This document shows, piece after piece, positions 1-6,671 of a stretch of DNA of 13,945 nt. The notes beneath the pieces are model-generated. The model was not told the origin of the DNA and made no database searches. It was given only the letters and a program-made list of their open reading frames with translations. Position 1 is the stretch's first letter, and the number at the start of each line of letters is the position of its first letter. Both the position numbers and the translations under genes were made by a program. Origin of the DNA: JBBRLA01 sp038231615 (lineage in GTDB: Bacteria > Myxococcota_A > Polyangia > Palsa-1104 > JAEUJZ01); contig JBBRLA010000158.1 in NCBI GenBank assembly GCA_038231615.1, positions 1-13,945 on the forward strand, given 5' to 3'.

Positions 1-2242
1 CCAGGCCGGAAAGGCGCGCGGAAAGAGTGCCCGGCTCTGTCGGGTCCCCGTCGATCTGTAGCGCGAAGTGCGTCCGCCCGGTGGGCAGCCCCGGCTGCCG
101 CAGAGCCGGCAGCACCGCCGCCAGCCGGGCGAAGTCCAGACGGCAGCGTGGCACATTCACTTCCACCCGGCGGCCTATCCGGGTCAGCCGACCATTGGCC
201 AGCACCGTGCCCCCGGGCAGGCGGACCTCCACCTTGCGCAGCGTCACGTCCCGCCCCTCGCTTTCCGCCGCCACCAGCGACACCGCCATCGGCACGCCCG
301 CTTCCTTGTAGACCATCCCGGGCACCCGCAGCCCCGCCCCGCTCAGGTCGAAGGACCCCTCGACCGATATTGCTCGCGAAGCGCCAAGCGCCGCGGTGGG
401 CGCCACCCCGGTGGGCGCAGCCCCGGTGCGCACCACCAGCGATGCCGACGCCGCATCGGTAAAGGAGAACCGGTGCGGCATCACCACCCGCGCCCGCCGC
501 ACCGCCACCCGCATCCCCGCGTCCATCGCCCCGTCCTTCCAGCTCACCCGCCCGGTTACCTGCATCGCCCCCAGCAGGTCCGCCTTCCGCCTTACCGCCT
601 GCTCGATCGGCGGCACCAGCCGCAGCATCCTTGGCAGGTCCACCTGCCCGGTGTCCAGCAGCAGCTCCCCTTCCGCCCGAGAGCGCACCCGCCCGCGCAA
701 GAGCAGCGCGAAGGGCCCCAGAAAGGCCCCAAGTTGCTCCACGTCGATGCCACCACCGCGCAACTGCCCGCGGAAACGCGCCGCCGCCGCCGTCCCCGCA
801 GGCTTGGAAAAATAGGGCAGCAAAACCTCCGCGGCTTCTAAGTCCAGCGCCACGTCCATCATCGCCTCGCTGGGCAATCCTTTGCTCGATCCAAATACAT
901 TCACCGGGCCCCGCAGCACCGCTTCATCGGGCAACACCCCCTTGGGCAGAAGCGCCGCCATACGCTCCAGCAAGAGCCCCCAGGATTGAAGCTTTAGCCC
1001 ATACACCACCGGCGAGGTCGTGAAGAGCCCCCGCAGATCGGCGCTGCCCTCGATCGCCATGTCCTTCAGGGCCACGTGCAGACTTCGCACCGCCAAGTCG
1101 CCGGCATCCGGGTCCACCTCCACATCGGCCCGCAGCAAAAGGTCCACCGGCACCCCCAGCGTCTGCTCCTCGCCACCGCCAGGTAAACGCCGCAGCACCA
1201 AGCCCCGCAGGCCCGCCGCCCCGCGCACCCGCAGCCGCCCCTCCCGGGTCAGGCGTTCCACCGTGAAGTCCGCCGAAAGCAGGCCCCGATCCATCTCGAT
1301 CTTTGCCCTCGGTTTTGCGCCCGACTTAGCATCCGGGTTGGCATCCGGCCCCGGAGTCGGTCGGACGAAGCGCAGGAGCGACTCGATCTGCACCGGCTTC
1401 AGCACCACTTCGACCCGGCGCAGGAGCGCCGTGGGCTCCCGGATGATCATGTCCCGCGGGAATGGGCCCACTGTCGCCCCAAGATGCAGGTCCAGGGCCA
1501 CCCCTTGCAGCGCCGCGTCCACCGTCAGCGGGAAGGCGTTCCCGAGCTGCACGTCGGTGGCGTGGATCTCCAGCGGATCCAGCGCAATGGCTTTAGTCGG
1601 CGCTCCCGCCGCGTCCACATCGTAAAGGTGCAGTCGGATTCCCGTCAGCGAGACGTACAACAACGCCTGCCGAAAGAGCACCTGCCCCGCCCCTTTCGAG
1701 AGGCCGAAGCTCGGCACTTGCTCGCTGACCAGCCGGTCGAGCACGTCCTGATAGGACCAGCGGCCCTCAGCGTCCCGCACTGCCGTCACCTCCAGCCCGT
1801 CTACGATGAGGTAGCGCACCCGTACGTCGCGCCCCAACGAACGCACGAGCGGCCACAGCGCCACCCCCGCCGAGACCGATCGCAGCTTGAGCAGCGGCTC
1901 GCTCGTCACCCCCGGCCGCGTGCTGTCGCGGGCGGCGACCACCACCTGCCGCACCTCCGCCCCCATCGTCGGTAGAAGCCGCAGCCGGACGGCCCCGATG
2001 AACACCCCCCGGCCCAGCTGCGCCTCCACCTGGGGCAGCGTGCGCAGCACCCCGCGGCCCACCACCCCACTCAGGTTGATCGCCGAGACCGCCACCAGCA
2101 GCAGGGCAAACCCAATGCCCATGCACGCCGCCGTCCAGATCAGCACTCGCTGCAACATCAGCCATGACAGGCACGACGATCCATCCGAGGCACCCGCCGA
2201 GACTCCTATTGAATTCGACGAGATCGGCGGCGACGGCTTCAT
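1..2242 (-). CDS. AsmA-family inner-membrane-anchored protein (C-terminus beyond left edge)
   Basis: An open minus-strand frame of 747 codons runs to the left edge with no stop. The N-terminus has a polar stretch of about 30 residues, then one hydrophobic segment (about residues 33-55, starting VLIWTAACMG), then a very long periplasmic-type region rich in alternating beta-strand pattern. The post-membrane part (VEAQLGRGVFIGAVRLRLLP) has the AsmA layout of a strand pair following the anchor. AsmA-family proteins are long beta-groove proteins linked to lipid transport or outer-membrane assembly in Gram-negatives. I chose the ATG at 2242 because GGGAG lies six bases upstream; an in-frame ATG at 2158 (residue 29) would give a more usual short N-terminus but has no ribosome site. 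A Pro/Gly/Ala/Lys linker follows about residue 270 (PTPGPDANPDAKSGAKP). The family call is by pattern; the subfamily (AsmA, TamB-like, DUF748) cannot be fixed. Confidence 0.75.
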   Translation of the reverse strand, partial: MKPSPPISSNSIGVSAGASDGSSCLSWLMLQRVLIWTAACMGIGFALLLVAVSAINLSGVVGRGVLRTLPQVEAQLGRGVFIGAVRLRLLPTMGAEVRQVVVAARDSTRPGVTSEPLLKLRSVSAGVALWPLVRSLGRDVRVRYLIVDGLEVTAVRDAEGRWSYQDVLDRLVSEQVPSFGLSKGAGQVLFRQALLYVSLTGIRLHLYDVDAAGAPTKAIALDPLEIHATDVQLGNAFPLTVDAALQGVALDLHLGATVGPFPRDMIIREPTALLRRVEVVLKPVQIESLLRFVRPTPGPDANPDAKSGAKPRAKIEMDRGLLSADFTVERLTREGRLRVRGAAGLRGLVLRRLPGGGEEQTLGVPVDLLLRADVEVDPDAGDLAVRSLHVALKDMAIEGSADLRGLFTTSPVVYGLKLQSWGLLLERMAALLPKGVLPDEAVLRGPVNVFGSSKGLPSEAMMDVALDLEAAEVLLPYFSKPAGTAAAARFRGQLRGGGIDVEQLGAFLGPFALLLRGRVRSRAEGELLLDTGQVDLPRMLRLVPPIEQAVRRKADLLGAMQVTGRVSWKDGAMDAGMRVAVRRARVVMPHRFSFTDAASASLVVRTGAAPTGVAPTAALGASRAISVEGSFDLSGAGLRVPGMVYKEAGVPMAVSLVAAESEGRDVTLRKVEVRLPGGTVLANGRLTRIGRRVEVNVPRCRLDFARLAAVLPALRQPGLPTGRTHFALQIDGDPTEPGTLSARLSGL

Positions 2243-2447
2243 AACGTGCTCCCGGGCCGCGCGGTCGCGGCATCCGAACACAACCTAAGTCCCTGCCCCC
2301 TCCGCGGCCACCCGACGGGCACGGCGGTCCCGACGAGACCCCCGGCACACCAGCCGCCCGCCTATCCGGAACGCCACCGAGGACAAGTTGCATCCACCTT
2401 GGCCCCGCGCCTGGGCTACCATGGGCGCTCATCAAGGAGATCCCCCC

Positions 2448-2815
2448 ATGGACCAGATCCACACCAAATTCAAGGTCTTCACTGGCCCGCTCTCCGCTGA
2501 CAAGACCATCGGCGGCCTGGCTCGGGACATCGAGAACTTCGCCCACCGGGAGAAGGTCGCCGGCAAGAGCATCGGCGTCGAGTACCTGGAGCACACCAAG
2601 CGGCTGGTGATGACCCTGGGCTACCGCGACGACCAGCCCGGCTACCGATCAAGATCCACTGTACCCGCATCGGGAAGATCGACACCAACACCGACTTCAC
2701 CAAGCTGGAGCGCGCCATGTCCGAGGCCGCCGCCGCGGTGCGCGACGTGCTCTGCCACGAACTGTACATCACCGAGGACGACGAGTTCTATATGGTGCTG
2801 ATGACCCACGGCTGA
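2448..2815 (+). pseudogene. Small unknown protein, disrupted by an apparent one-base deletion
   Basis: A strong ribosome site (AAGGAG, eight bases before the ATG) opens a frame that reads plausibly for 66 residues (MDQIHTKFKVFTGPLSADKT to DDQPGY) and then turns into Ser/Pro/Thr-rich shadow sequence. Shifting to the -1 frame at about 2645 restores protein-like sequence for 56 residues (PIKIHCTRIGKIDTN to YMVLMTHG) and a TGA at 2813-2815. The repaired product would be about 122 residues, soluble, mixed alpha/beta, with an acidic tail (ITEDDEFYM). I do not recognise the family. There is no slippery heptamer at the junction (GGC TAC CGA TCA), so programmed frameshifting is not indicated. A real mutation or a missing C in a C-rich run are both possible. 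It is divergent from the AsmA-like gene. Confidence 0.7.
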
Positions 2816-2901
2816 TTGACCCTTGCCACTGAAGAGCGTGCAGGACCCCGCGACCGCCTTGCCGAAGTGTTGATAACCCACGGCTGAGCGATCCTTGCCA
2901 C
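2795..2901 (+). repeat. Imperfect direct repeat, 72-bp period, at the 3' end of the small gene
   Basis: Bases 2795-2829 and 2867-2901 match at 30 of 35 positions with an offset of exactly 72. Both copies encode, in the same frame, V-L-(M or I)-T-H-G followed by TGA, then a conserved CCTTGCCAC. The second copy lies beyond the stop of the gene at 2448-2815. The 37 bases between them show no clear similarity to the gene. This looks like a decayed tandem duplication or the remnant of a second copy of the gene. Confidence 0.6.
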
Positions 2902-2951
2902 CGCGGCGCCTCGCGCTTCGCGATCATCTCGTGCGATGCAATGCGCGGCGC

Positions 2952-3719
2952 TCATGGGGAGACTCCCCCCGCGGCCAGGACCGAAAGCGGCGTTCGCGAA
3001 AGAGGGTCGCCCGCCGGGCCGTCCCGATGGGCCACGAAGCGCCGGTTCACCACCGCCAGGATCTCATCCACCCGGCCGGCATCCACCACGTCCTCCCCGT
3101 CAGGTGCCCGCCCGGTGAAGTTCAGCGGGCACCAGGTCAGTTCCCCCGCCGCCTTCTTCATCGATGAGCATCCGCTATCCAGGACGACCGTACCCTCTCC
3201 CGCTTGCGAGAGTGGGCCCACGCGGCCTCGCGAATGCGAGTCCGCGGGGAGGCAGGGTGAGGGAGCAGCGATGCTGCCGCTCGATGGCACGCCGCCGCGA
3301 ATGGCCTCCTTTATCGGCCCCCGCGCCACCGCCCGCGCCCGCACCGCCGCCGCCGGCACCAGCCCCGCGGGGTATCGCAGCGGCAGCCCTTGCGTGCGGC
3401 ACACAAGCGGCCGGGCCGCGTACACCGCGCAGGTCCCGTCTTCCTCCAGCATGACGCAGCGCTCCGCCAAAGGGACGACCGGCACGGCCTCTATCGGCAC
3501 CAGTGCCCGCGCCCGTGCCCGCTCCCGCGCCTCCCGCGGCAGCGTCGCAAAAAGCCGCGCCACCGCCGCCGCCTCCACCGGGCTCACCGAGAGCGACACC
3601 TGGCAGCACGCCGAGCATCCCGCCCGGCAGGCCAGGTCCTCCCGCCGCCGTGTCGTGATGCCACCGGCCAGCGCGTCCACCTTGGCCACAAGGGCCTCGT
3701 ATTCAGCCAGCAAATCCAT
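2952..3719 (-). CDS. YkgJ-family cysteine-cluster protein with an in-frame insertion
   Basis: The 255-residue protein carries the cysteine pattern of the YkgJ family (putative zinc- or iron-chelating domain): C31-x3-C35-x2-CC (CRAGCSACC), C88, C97 within DGTCAVYAARPLVCRTQG (C107), and C197 in the CPLNF motif. The biochemical role of the family is unproven; metal binding is inferred from the cysteines. The start at 3719 is set by GGAGGAG just upstream of the ATG; an in-frame ATG at 3755 has no such site. Between the C107 and C197 motifs, roughly residues 132-190 are low-complexity and unlike the family (SSGSIAAPSPCLPADSHS), and about residues 153-176 are encoded by a palindromic repeat. The C-terminal part (EDVVDAGRVDEILAVVNRRF) looks normal, so the frame survived the insertion. 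It is convergent with the disrupted gene on its left and divergent from the EXORDIUM-like gene. Confidence 0.85.
   Translation of the reverse strand: MDLLAEYEALVAKVDALAGGITTRRREDLACRAGCSACCQVSLSVSPVEAAAVARLFATLPREARERARARALVPIEAVPVVPLAERCVMLEEDGTCAVYAARPLVCRTQGLPLRYPAGLVPAAAVRARAVARGPIKEAIRGGVPSSGSIAAPSPCLPADSHSRGRVGPLSQAGEGTVVLDSGCSSMKKAAGELTWCPLNFTGRAPDGEDVVDAGRVDEILAVVNRRFVAHRDGPAGDPLSRTPLSVLAAGGVSP
3193..3263. repeat. REP-like double-hairpin element inside the YkgJ-family gene
   Basis: The element has two adjacent hairpins. The first (3193-3216) pairs CCCTCTCCCGC with GCGAGAGTGGG around a two-base loop, with two mismatches. The second (3221-3246) pairs CGCGG-c-CTCGC with GCGAG-t-CCGCG around loop GAAT, with one mismatch. 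A trailing GGGTGAGGG (3256-3263 region) can pair with the leading CCCTC. The pattern CCCTCTCCCGC / GCGGGAGAGGG / GGGTGAGGG resembles a palindromic repeat that is widely dispersed between genes in GC-rich proteobacterial genomes. Here it sits inside a gene and has diverged from perfect symmetry. The resemblance is from memory, not a search. Confidence 0.6.
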
Positions 3720-3828
3720 GGGACTCCTCCCCGCGGTGCGTGCGGCCTCTCCCAATCAGGTTGCGGCCCCCTGCCCTCAATTCGCCGAAAAATCCGCGCA
3801 ACCCGGCGGAGCGCCTGGCCTTCATCGC

Positions 3829-3844
3829 TGGCACTATTCTTGAA
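3829..3844 (+). promoter_or_regulatory. Possible sigma-54 promoter of the EXORDIUM-like gene
   Basis: TGGCAC-N5-TTGAA matches the sigma-54 -24/-12 consensus (TGGCAC-N5-TTGCA) with correct spacing; the one important deviation is GA instead of GC at -12. The predicted start near 3855 would leave a short leader containing the AGGGAG ribosome site at 3858-3863, seven bases before the ATG at 3871. Sigma-54 control would suit a pilin-like product. The overlapping TATTCT (3835-3840) could instead be a -10 box, but no good -35 is visible. Confidence 0.4.
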
Positions 3845-3870
3845 GGTGTCGGTGGGCAGGGAGCATACCC

Positions 3871-5046
3871 ATGGATACAACGACCTCTCCTGTCAGCCCG
3901 ACGCCCCCCTTCCTTCGCGATCCCCAGGGCTTCTCCGGCGCCGAGAAGGCCCTGCTCATCTGTGCCGGCCTGGCCATCATCACCCTGACCGGGTACCTGG
4001 TCAGCGGCGGCAGCCGGCAGGCCGCCACCGACGCCCGCACCGCGCTCTTCGAACAGGGGAAGACGTCGCCCCAATGGCAGCGCGCGGTCAACCCGATGAG
4101 CGCCGGGGAGGTCCAGCACCCGAGCATGCTGGGCAAGACCGGCCTCGATCCCGACGACCCCGGCTTCCGCAAGGGGGCCGGCGGCCCTGCCTCGGGCACC
4201 CCGAACCTCGTGTACCGCGGCGGCCCGGTCATCGCCAACGTCAAGATCGTCACTGTCTTCTGGGAGAACGGAAAGAACACCGTCAACCAGACGGTCAAGG
4301 ACAAGATCGGCGGCTTCTACAAGGCCGCGGTGGACAGCCCCTACATGGACTGGCTCTCCGAATACGACACCCACATCAAGGGGTCCGACGGGAGCCCCGG
4401 CACCGACCAGCACATCGGCCGCGGCACCTACGGCGGGGACGTGACCATCCACCCGACCTCGGGAGACAGCATCACCAACAAGGACATCCAGGCCGAGATC
4501 AACCGCCAGATCGACGCTGGCAATCTGCCCAAACCCGACGCCAACACCCTGTACATGATCCACTTCCCCCCCGCGGTGCAGATCGACCTGGACGGGTCCA
4601 AGTCGTGCCAGGAGTTCTGCGCCTACCACAACACCATGCAGCGAGACGGCAAGAATGTCTATTACGGCGTCATGCCCGACGTCGGCGCCGGCAGCGCTTG
4701 CGCCAGCGGCTGCGGCGGCGACTCGGATTCGTTCAACAACCAGACCTCGGTGGCATCCCACGAGATGATCGAGGCGGTCACCGATCCGGCGGTCGGCCTG
4801 GCGACGGGCTCCGGACCGCCGCTCGGATGGTACGACGACAAGAATGGGGAGATCGGGGACATCTGCAACGCCCAGCAGGGCAAGATCCCCGGCACCGACT
4901 ACACCGTGCAGAAGGAATGGTCCAACACGGCAGGCGGCTGCGTGGTCGTCGGCAGCGGCGTGGCCAAGGGCGGGAAGGGCAAGCCCAAGAAGCCGCCCAC
5001 GGGCCAAGACACCGTGGCCACCGCCACAGTCGGCCCGATGCCATAG
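3871..5046 (+). CDS. EXORDIUM/Phi_1-like exported protein with a prepilin-like N-terminus
   Basis: The 391-residue protein starts at an ATG preceded by AGGGAG. Residues 1-20 are a hydrophilic leader ending DPQG. Then comes FSGAEKALL with a hydrophobic helix to about residue 45 (LLICAGLAIITLTGYLV). This fits a prepilin-peptidase site: G20, F at +1, E at +5. The main domain resembles the plant EXORDIUM / phosphate-induced protein 1 family: VYRGGPVIANVKIVTVFW (about 115-131), GGFYKAAVDSPYMDWLSEY (147-165), then SHEMIEAVTDP (296-306) and GWYDDKNGEIGDIC (319-332). His297, Glu298, Glu301 and Asp305 could bind a metal, but the second His of HExxH is absent, so protease activity is not assumed. Extracellular cysteines (246, 250, 277, 281, 332, 357) suggest disulfides. 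The C-terminus is a Lys/Gly/Pro tail. Function is unknown; plant relatives are secreted growth-related proteins. Confidence 0.75.
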   Translation: MDTTTSPVSPTPPFLRDPQGFSGAEKALLICAGLAIITLTGYLVSGGSRQAATDARTALFEQGKTSPQWQRAVNPMSAGEVQHPSMLGKTGLDPDDPGFRKGAGGPASGTPNLVYRGGPVIANVKIVTVFWENGKNTVNQTVKDKIGGFYKAAVDSPYMDWLSEYDTHIKGSDGSPGTDQHIGRGTYGGDVTIHPTSGDSITNKDIQAEINRQIDAGNLPKPDANTLYMIHFPPAVQIDLDGSKSCQEFCAYHNTMQRDGKNVYYGVMPDVGAGSACASGCGGDSDSFNNQTSVASHEMIEAVTDPAVGLATGSGPPLGWYDDKNGEIGDICNAQQGKIPGTDYTVQKEWSNTAGGCVVVGSGVAKGGKGKPKKPPTGQDTVATATVGPMP

Positions 5047-5111
5047 ACCACGTCCCGCGATTCCGCGGCAGCCCGAATCGGCCCGCCCTGTCTCTCCCCG
5101 GGGCCCGGTTC

Positions 5112-6071
5112 TTAACCGCCCCGATCCATCCAGCCCAGTACCGTCTCCACGAAGCGTTCCGGTACCTCCAGCATCGGCGTGTGCCCGACTCCGTCCAGGA
5201 TCGAAAGCGCGAAGTCGGGACGCATCCGCGCCGCCGCCTGCGCCGCTGCCACCGGCACCAGCCGATCCGCCGAGCCCTGGATCATGAGGGTCGGCGCCCG
5301 CACCTGCATCAACCGCTGGTGGAACCGATCTCGCGCGGCCAGCGTCCGCATCAGCGAGCGCGCCGCAGCAAGGAACGCCCCGTTCGCCCAGGGCATCCCC
5401 CGCCGCGCCGTCGCCACTTCCACCAGCGCCCGGTACACGGACTGATCCATCTGCTTTCTGTCCACCCCGCACAGGCGCAGCGTGTCCCGCACGAAGCGCT
5501 CCGGGCCCATGGACATGCGCAGACGCAACACCAGTTCGCCTACTCCGGGAATCATGTACGCCGAGAACACCGCCGCCACCAGCGGGTCCACCGGCGCGCG
5601 AAACGGCCGCGGTAGCGCCGAATTCACCAGCACCAGCCGCGACACCAGTTCCGGCTGCTCCGCCGAGAGCAGCACCGAGATCGCCCCGCCCATCGAGTTG
5701 CCCATGACGATCGCCGGACACCCCGCCACTTCGCGGATGAAGCGCGACACCAGCGCCATATTGGAGGGCAGGGTCGCGGATCGCCCGGCCATCGGCGTGC
5801 GCCCGAACCCGACCAGATCCAGCGCAAACACCCGCGTCCGCGTCGCCAGAAGCGACCCCACCGAGAGCCAGTTCACCACCGAACCGCCCAGCCCATGGAC
5901 CAGCACGATGGGGGGGGTCGCTGTTGGCGGTAGCCCCTGCCCCTTCGCCGGCCCTCGCGCCGAAGCTTGGCCGTTTATTCCTGCCGGCGATGTGCCCGTC
6001 TGGGCACTGGCGTGAAACTCCAGATAATGGACCGGTCCGCCCAGGTCCGCCTCGTGTTCGCTCGTATTCAT
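5112..6071 (-). CDS. Alpha/beta-hydrolase fold protein, probable esterase or lipase
   Basis: The 319-residue protein has the full alpha/beta-hydrolase signature: oxyanion-hole HGLGGS (59-64), FALDLVGFGRT (82-92), nucleophile elbow GNSMGG with Ser126, acid residue in QGSADRLVP (Asp269) and GVGHTPMLEVPE with His297. A cap region lies about 155-245. The substrate cannot be told from sequence. There is no signal peptide, so it is likely cytoplasmic. An unusual Ala/Gly/Pro-rich insert (about residues 21-53, AQTGTSPAGINGQ onward) separates the first strand from the HG motif; relatives usually have a few residues there. It is the last gene of the minus-strand run, 42 bp after the zinc-ribbon gene. 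The ATG at 6071 has no clear ribosome site. It is convergent with the EXORDIUM-like gene across 65 bp. Confidence 0.9.
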   Translation of the reverse strand: MNTSEHEADLGGPVHYLEFHASAQTGTSPAGINGQASARGPAKGQGLPPTATPPIVLVHGLGGSVVNWLSVGSLLATRTRVFALDLVGFGRTPMAGRSATLPSNMALVSRFIREVAGCPAIVMGNSMGGAISVLLSAEQPELVSRLVLVNSALPRPFRAPVDPLVAAVFSAYMIPGVGELVLRLRMSMGPERFVRDTLRLCGVDRKQMDQSVYRALVEVATARRGMPWANGAFLAAARSLMRTLAARDRFHQRLMQVRAPTLMIQGSADRLVPVAAAQAAARMRPDFALSILDGVGHTPMLEVPERFVETVLGWMDRGG

Positions 6072-6113
6072 GTTGCTGCATTGTAGCCGCCGCGGGGTTT
6101 TCTGCCGCGACTC

Positions 6114-6668
6114 TCAGCGCATCATCTTCATCAAGCTCGACCGGCCACAGGCCACGCAGCCGAGCCCCTTCTTGCCCACCGTCTCCTCGCAGCATGGGCA
6201 GTCCACCTGCGCCACGTGGAACCCCGCCTCGTGGGCCTCCGCCCCGCACACCCGCCGGGAGAGGGTCCCCGCCGTATACAAAAGCTGCGCCGGCACCACC
6301 GCCGTCAGCGTCAGCTCCTCGTACTCGCAAAGCGGGCAGCGAGGCGGCACCGCCACCCCGTGCCTCGCCGAGAGCACCCGCGCCAAACCCCCCGCCGCCC
6401 CACACACCGGACACGCCTCCCGCGAAAAGAGCACCTGCCCGCACTCCCCGCACTCCACCCGGTACACCCGCTCCGCCACCACCTCCCGATCGTAGGCCCA
6501 GCGCAGCGACGACACCGGCTCCCCGCTCATGACCCCCAGCATCCCCTGCAAAAGAGCATGCACCACCAGATGCGCCCGCCCACACCCGGGGCAGTTCCGC
6601 CGCGAAAGCGCGTCCCACTCCTCCTGCGAAAGCGCCGCCGCCGCAATCGTCGTCTCCGTGATCGTCAT
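6114..6668 (-). CDS. Multi-zinc-ribbon protein of unknown function
   Basis: The 184-residue protein is dominated by cysteine pairs: CPGC (26-29), CGEC (73-76), CPVC (86-89), CPLC (111-114), a lone Cys141, CPCC (157-160) and CVAC (171-174). C73/76 with C86/89 form a compact classical zinc ribbon, and C157/160 with C171/174 form a second one. C26/29 and C111/114 may pair with each other or with Cys141. The rest is short helices and strands with no catalytic motif I recognise. There is no signal peptide or membrane segment. It starts three bases after the patatin-like stop codon, so translation is probably coupled. Possible roles are scaffold, nucleic-acid binding or metal storage; nothing here decides between them. 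Confidence 0.75.
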   Translation of the reverse strand: MTITETTIAAAALSQEEWDALSRRNCPGCGRAHLVVHALLQGMLGVMSGEPVSSLRWAYDREVVAERVYRVECGECGQVLFSREACPVCGAAGGLARVLSARHGVAVPPRCPLCEYEELTLTAVVPAQLLYTAGTLSRRVCGAEAHEAGFHVAQVDCPCCEETVGKKGLGCVACGRSSLMKMMR

Positions 6669-6671
6669 TGC

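Noticed and set aside
2243..2447. Promoters in the divergent spacer before the AsmA-like and small genes
   Set aside because: TTGCAT (about 2390) and TACCAT (about 2418) are separated by 23 bases, too far for a normal promoter, and nothing convincing appears on the minus strand.
2640..2650. Programmed -1 ribosomal frameshift in the small gene
   Set aside because: No slippery heptamer or clear downstream structure is visible at the junction; a one-base deletion explains it more simply.
3603..3629. CX3CX2C in the YkgJ-family protein, which matches the radical SAM cluster motif
   Set aside because: The full cysteine pattern (CxxxCxxCC, later C88, C97, C107 and CPLNF) is that of the YkgJ family and there is no SAM-binding barrel.
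4756..4788. HEMIE in the EXORDIUM-like protein as a zinc protease site
   Set aside because: The second histidine of HExxH is Glu, and the segment matches the conserved SHExxE..xDP block of EXORDIUM-like proteins, for which protease activity is not established.
5055..5068. Hairpin CCGCG-ATTC-CGCGG between the convergent genes as a terminator
   Set aside because: The stem is only five base pairs and no T-tract follows on either strand.
3390..5615. A 741-codon plus-strand open frame
   Set aside because: It covers the YkgJ, EXORDIUM-like and hydrolase genes in a wrong frame, and is Arg/His/Pro/Gln-rich with no motif.
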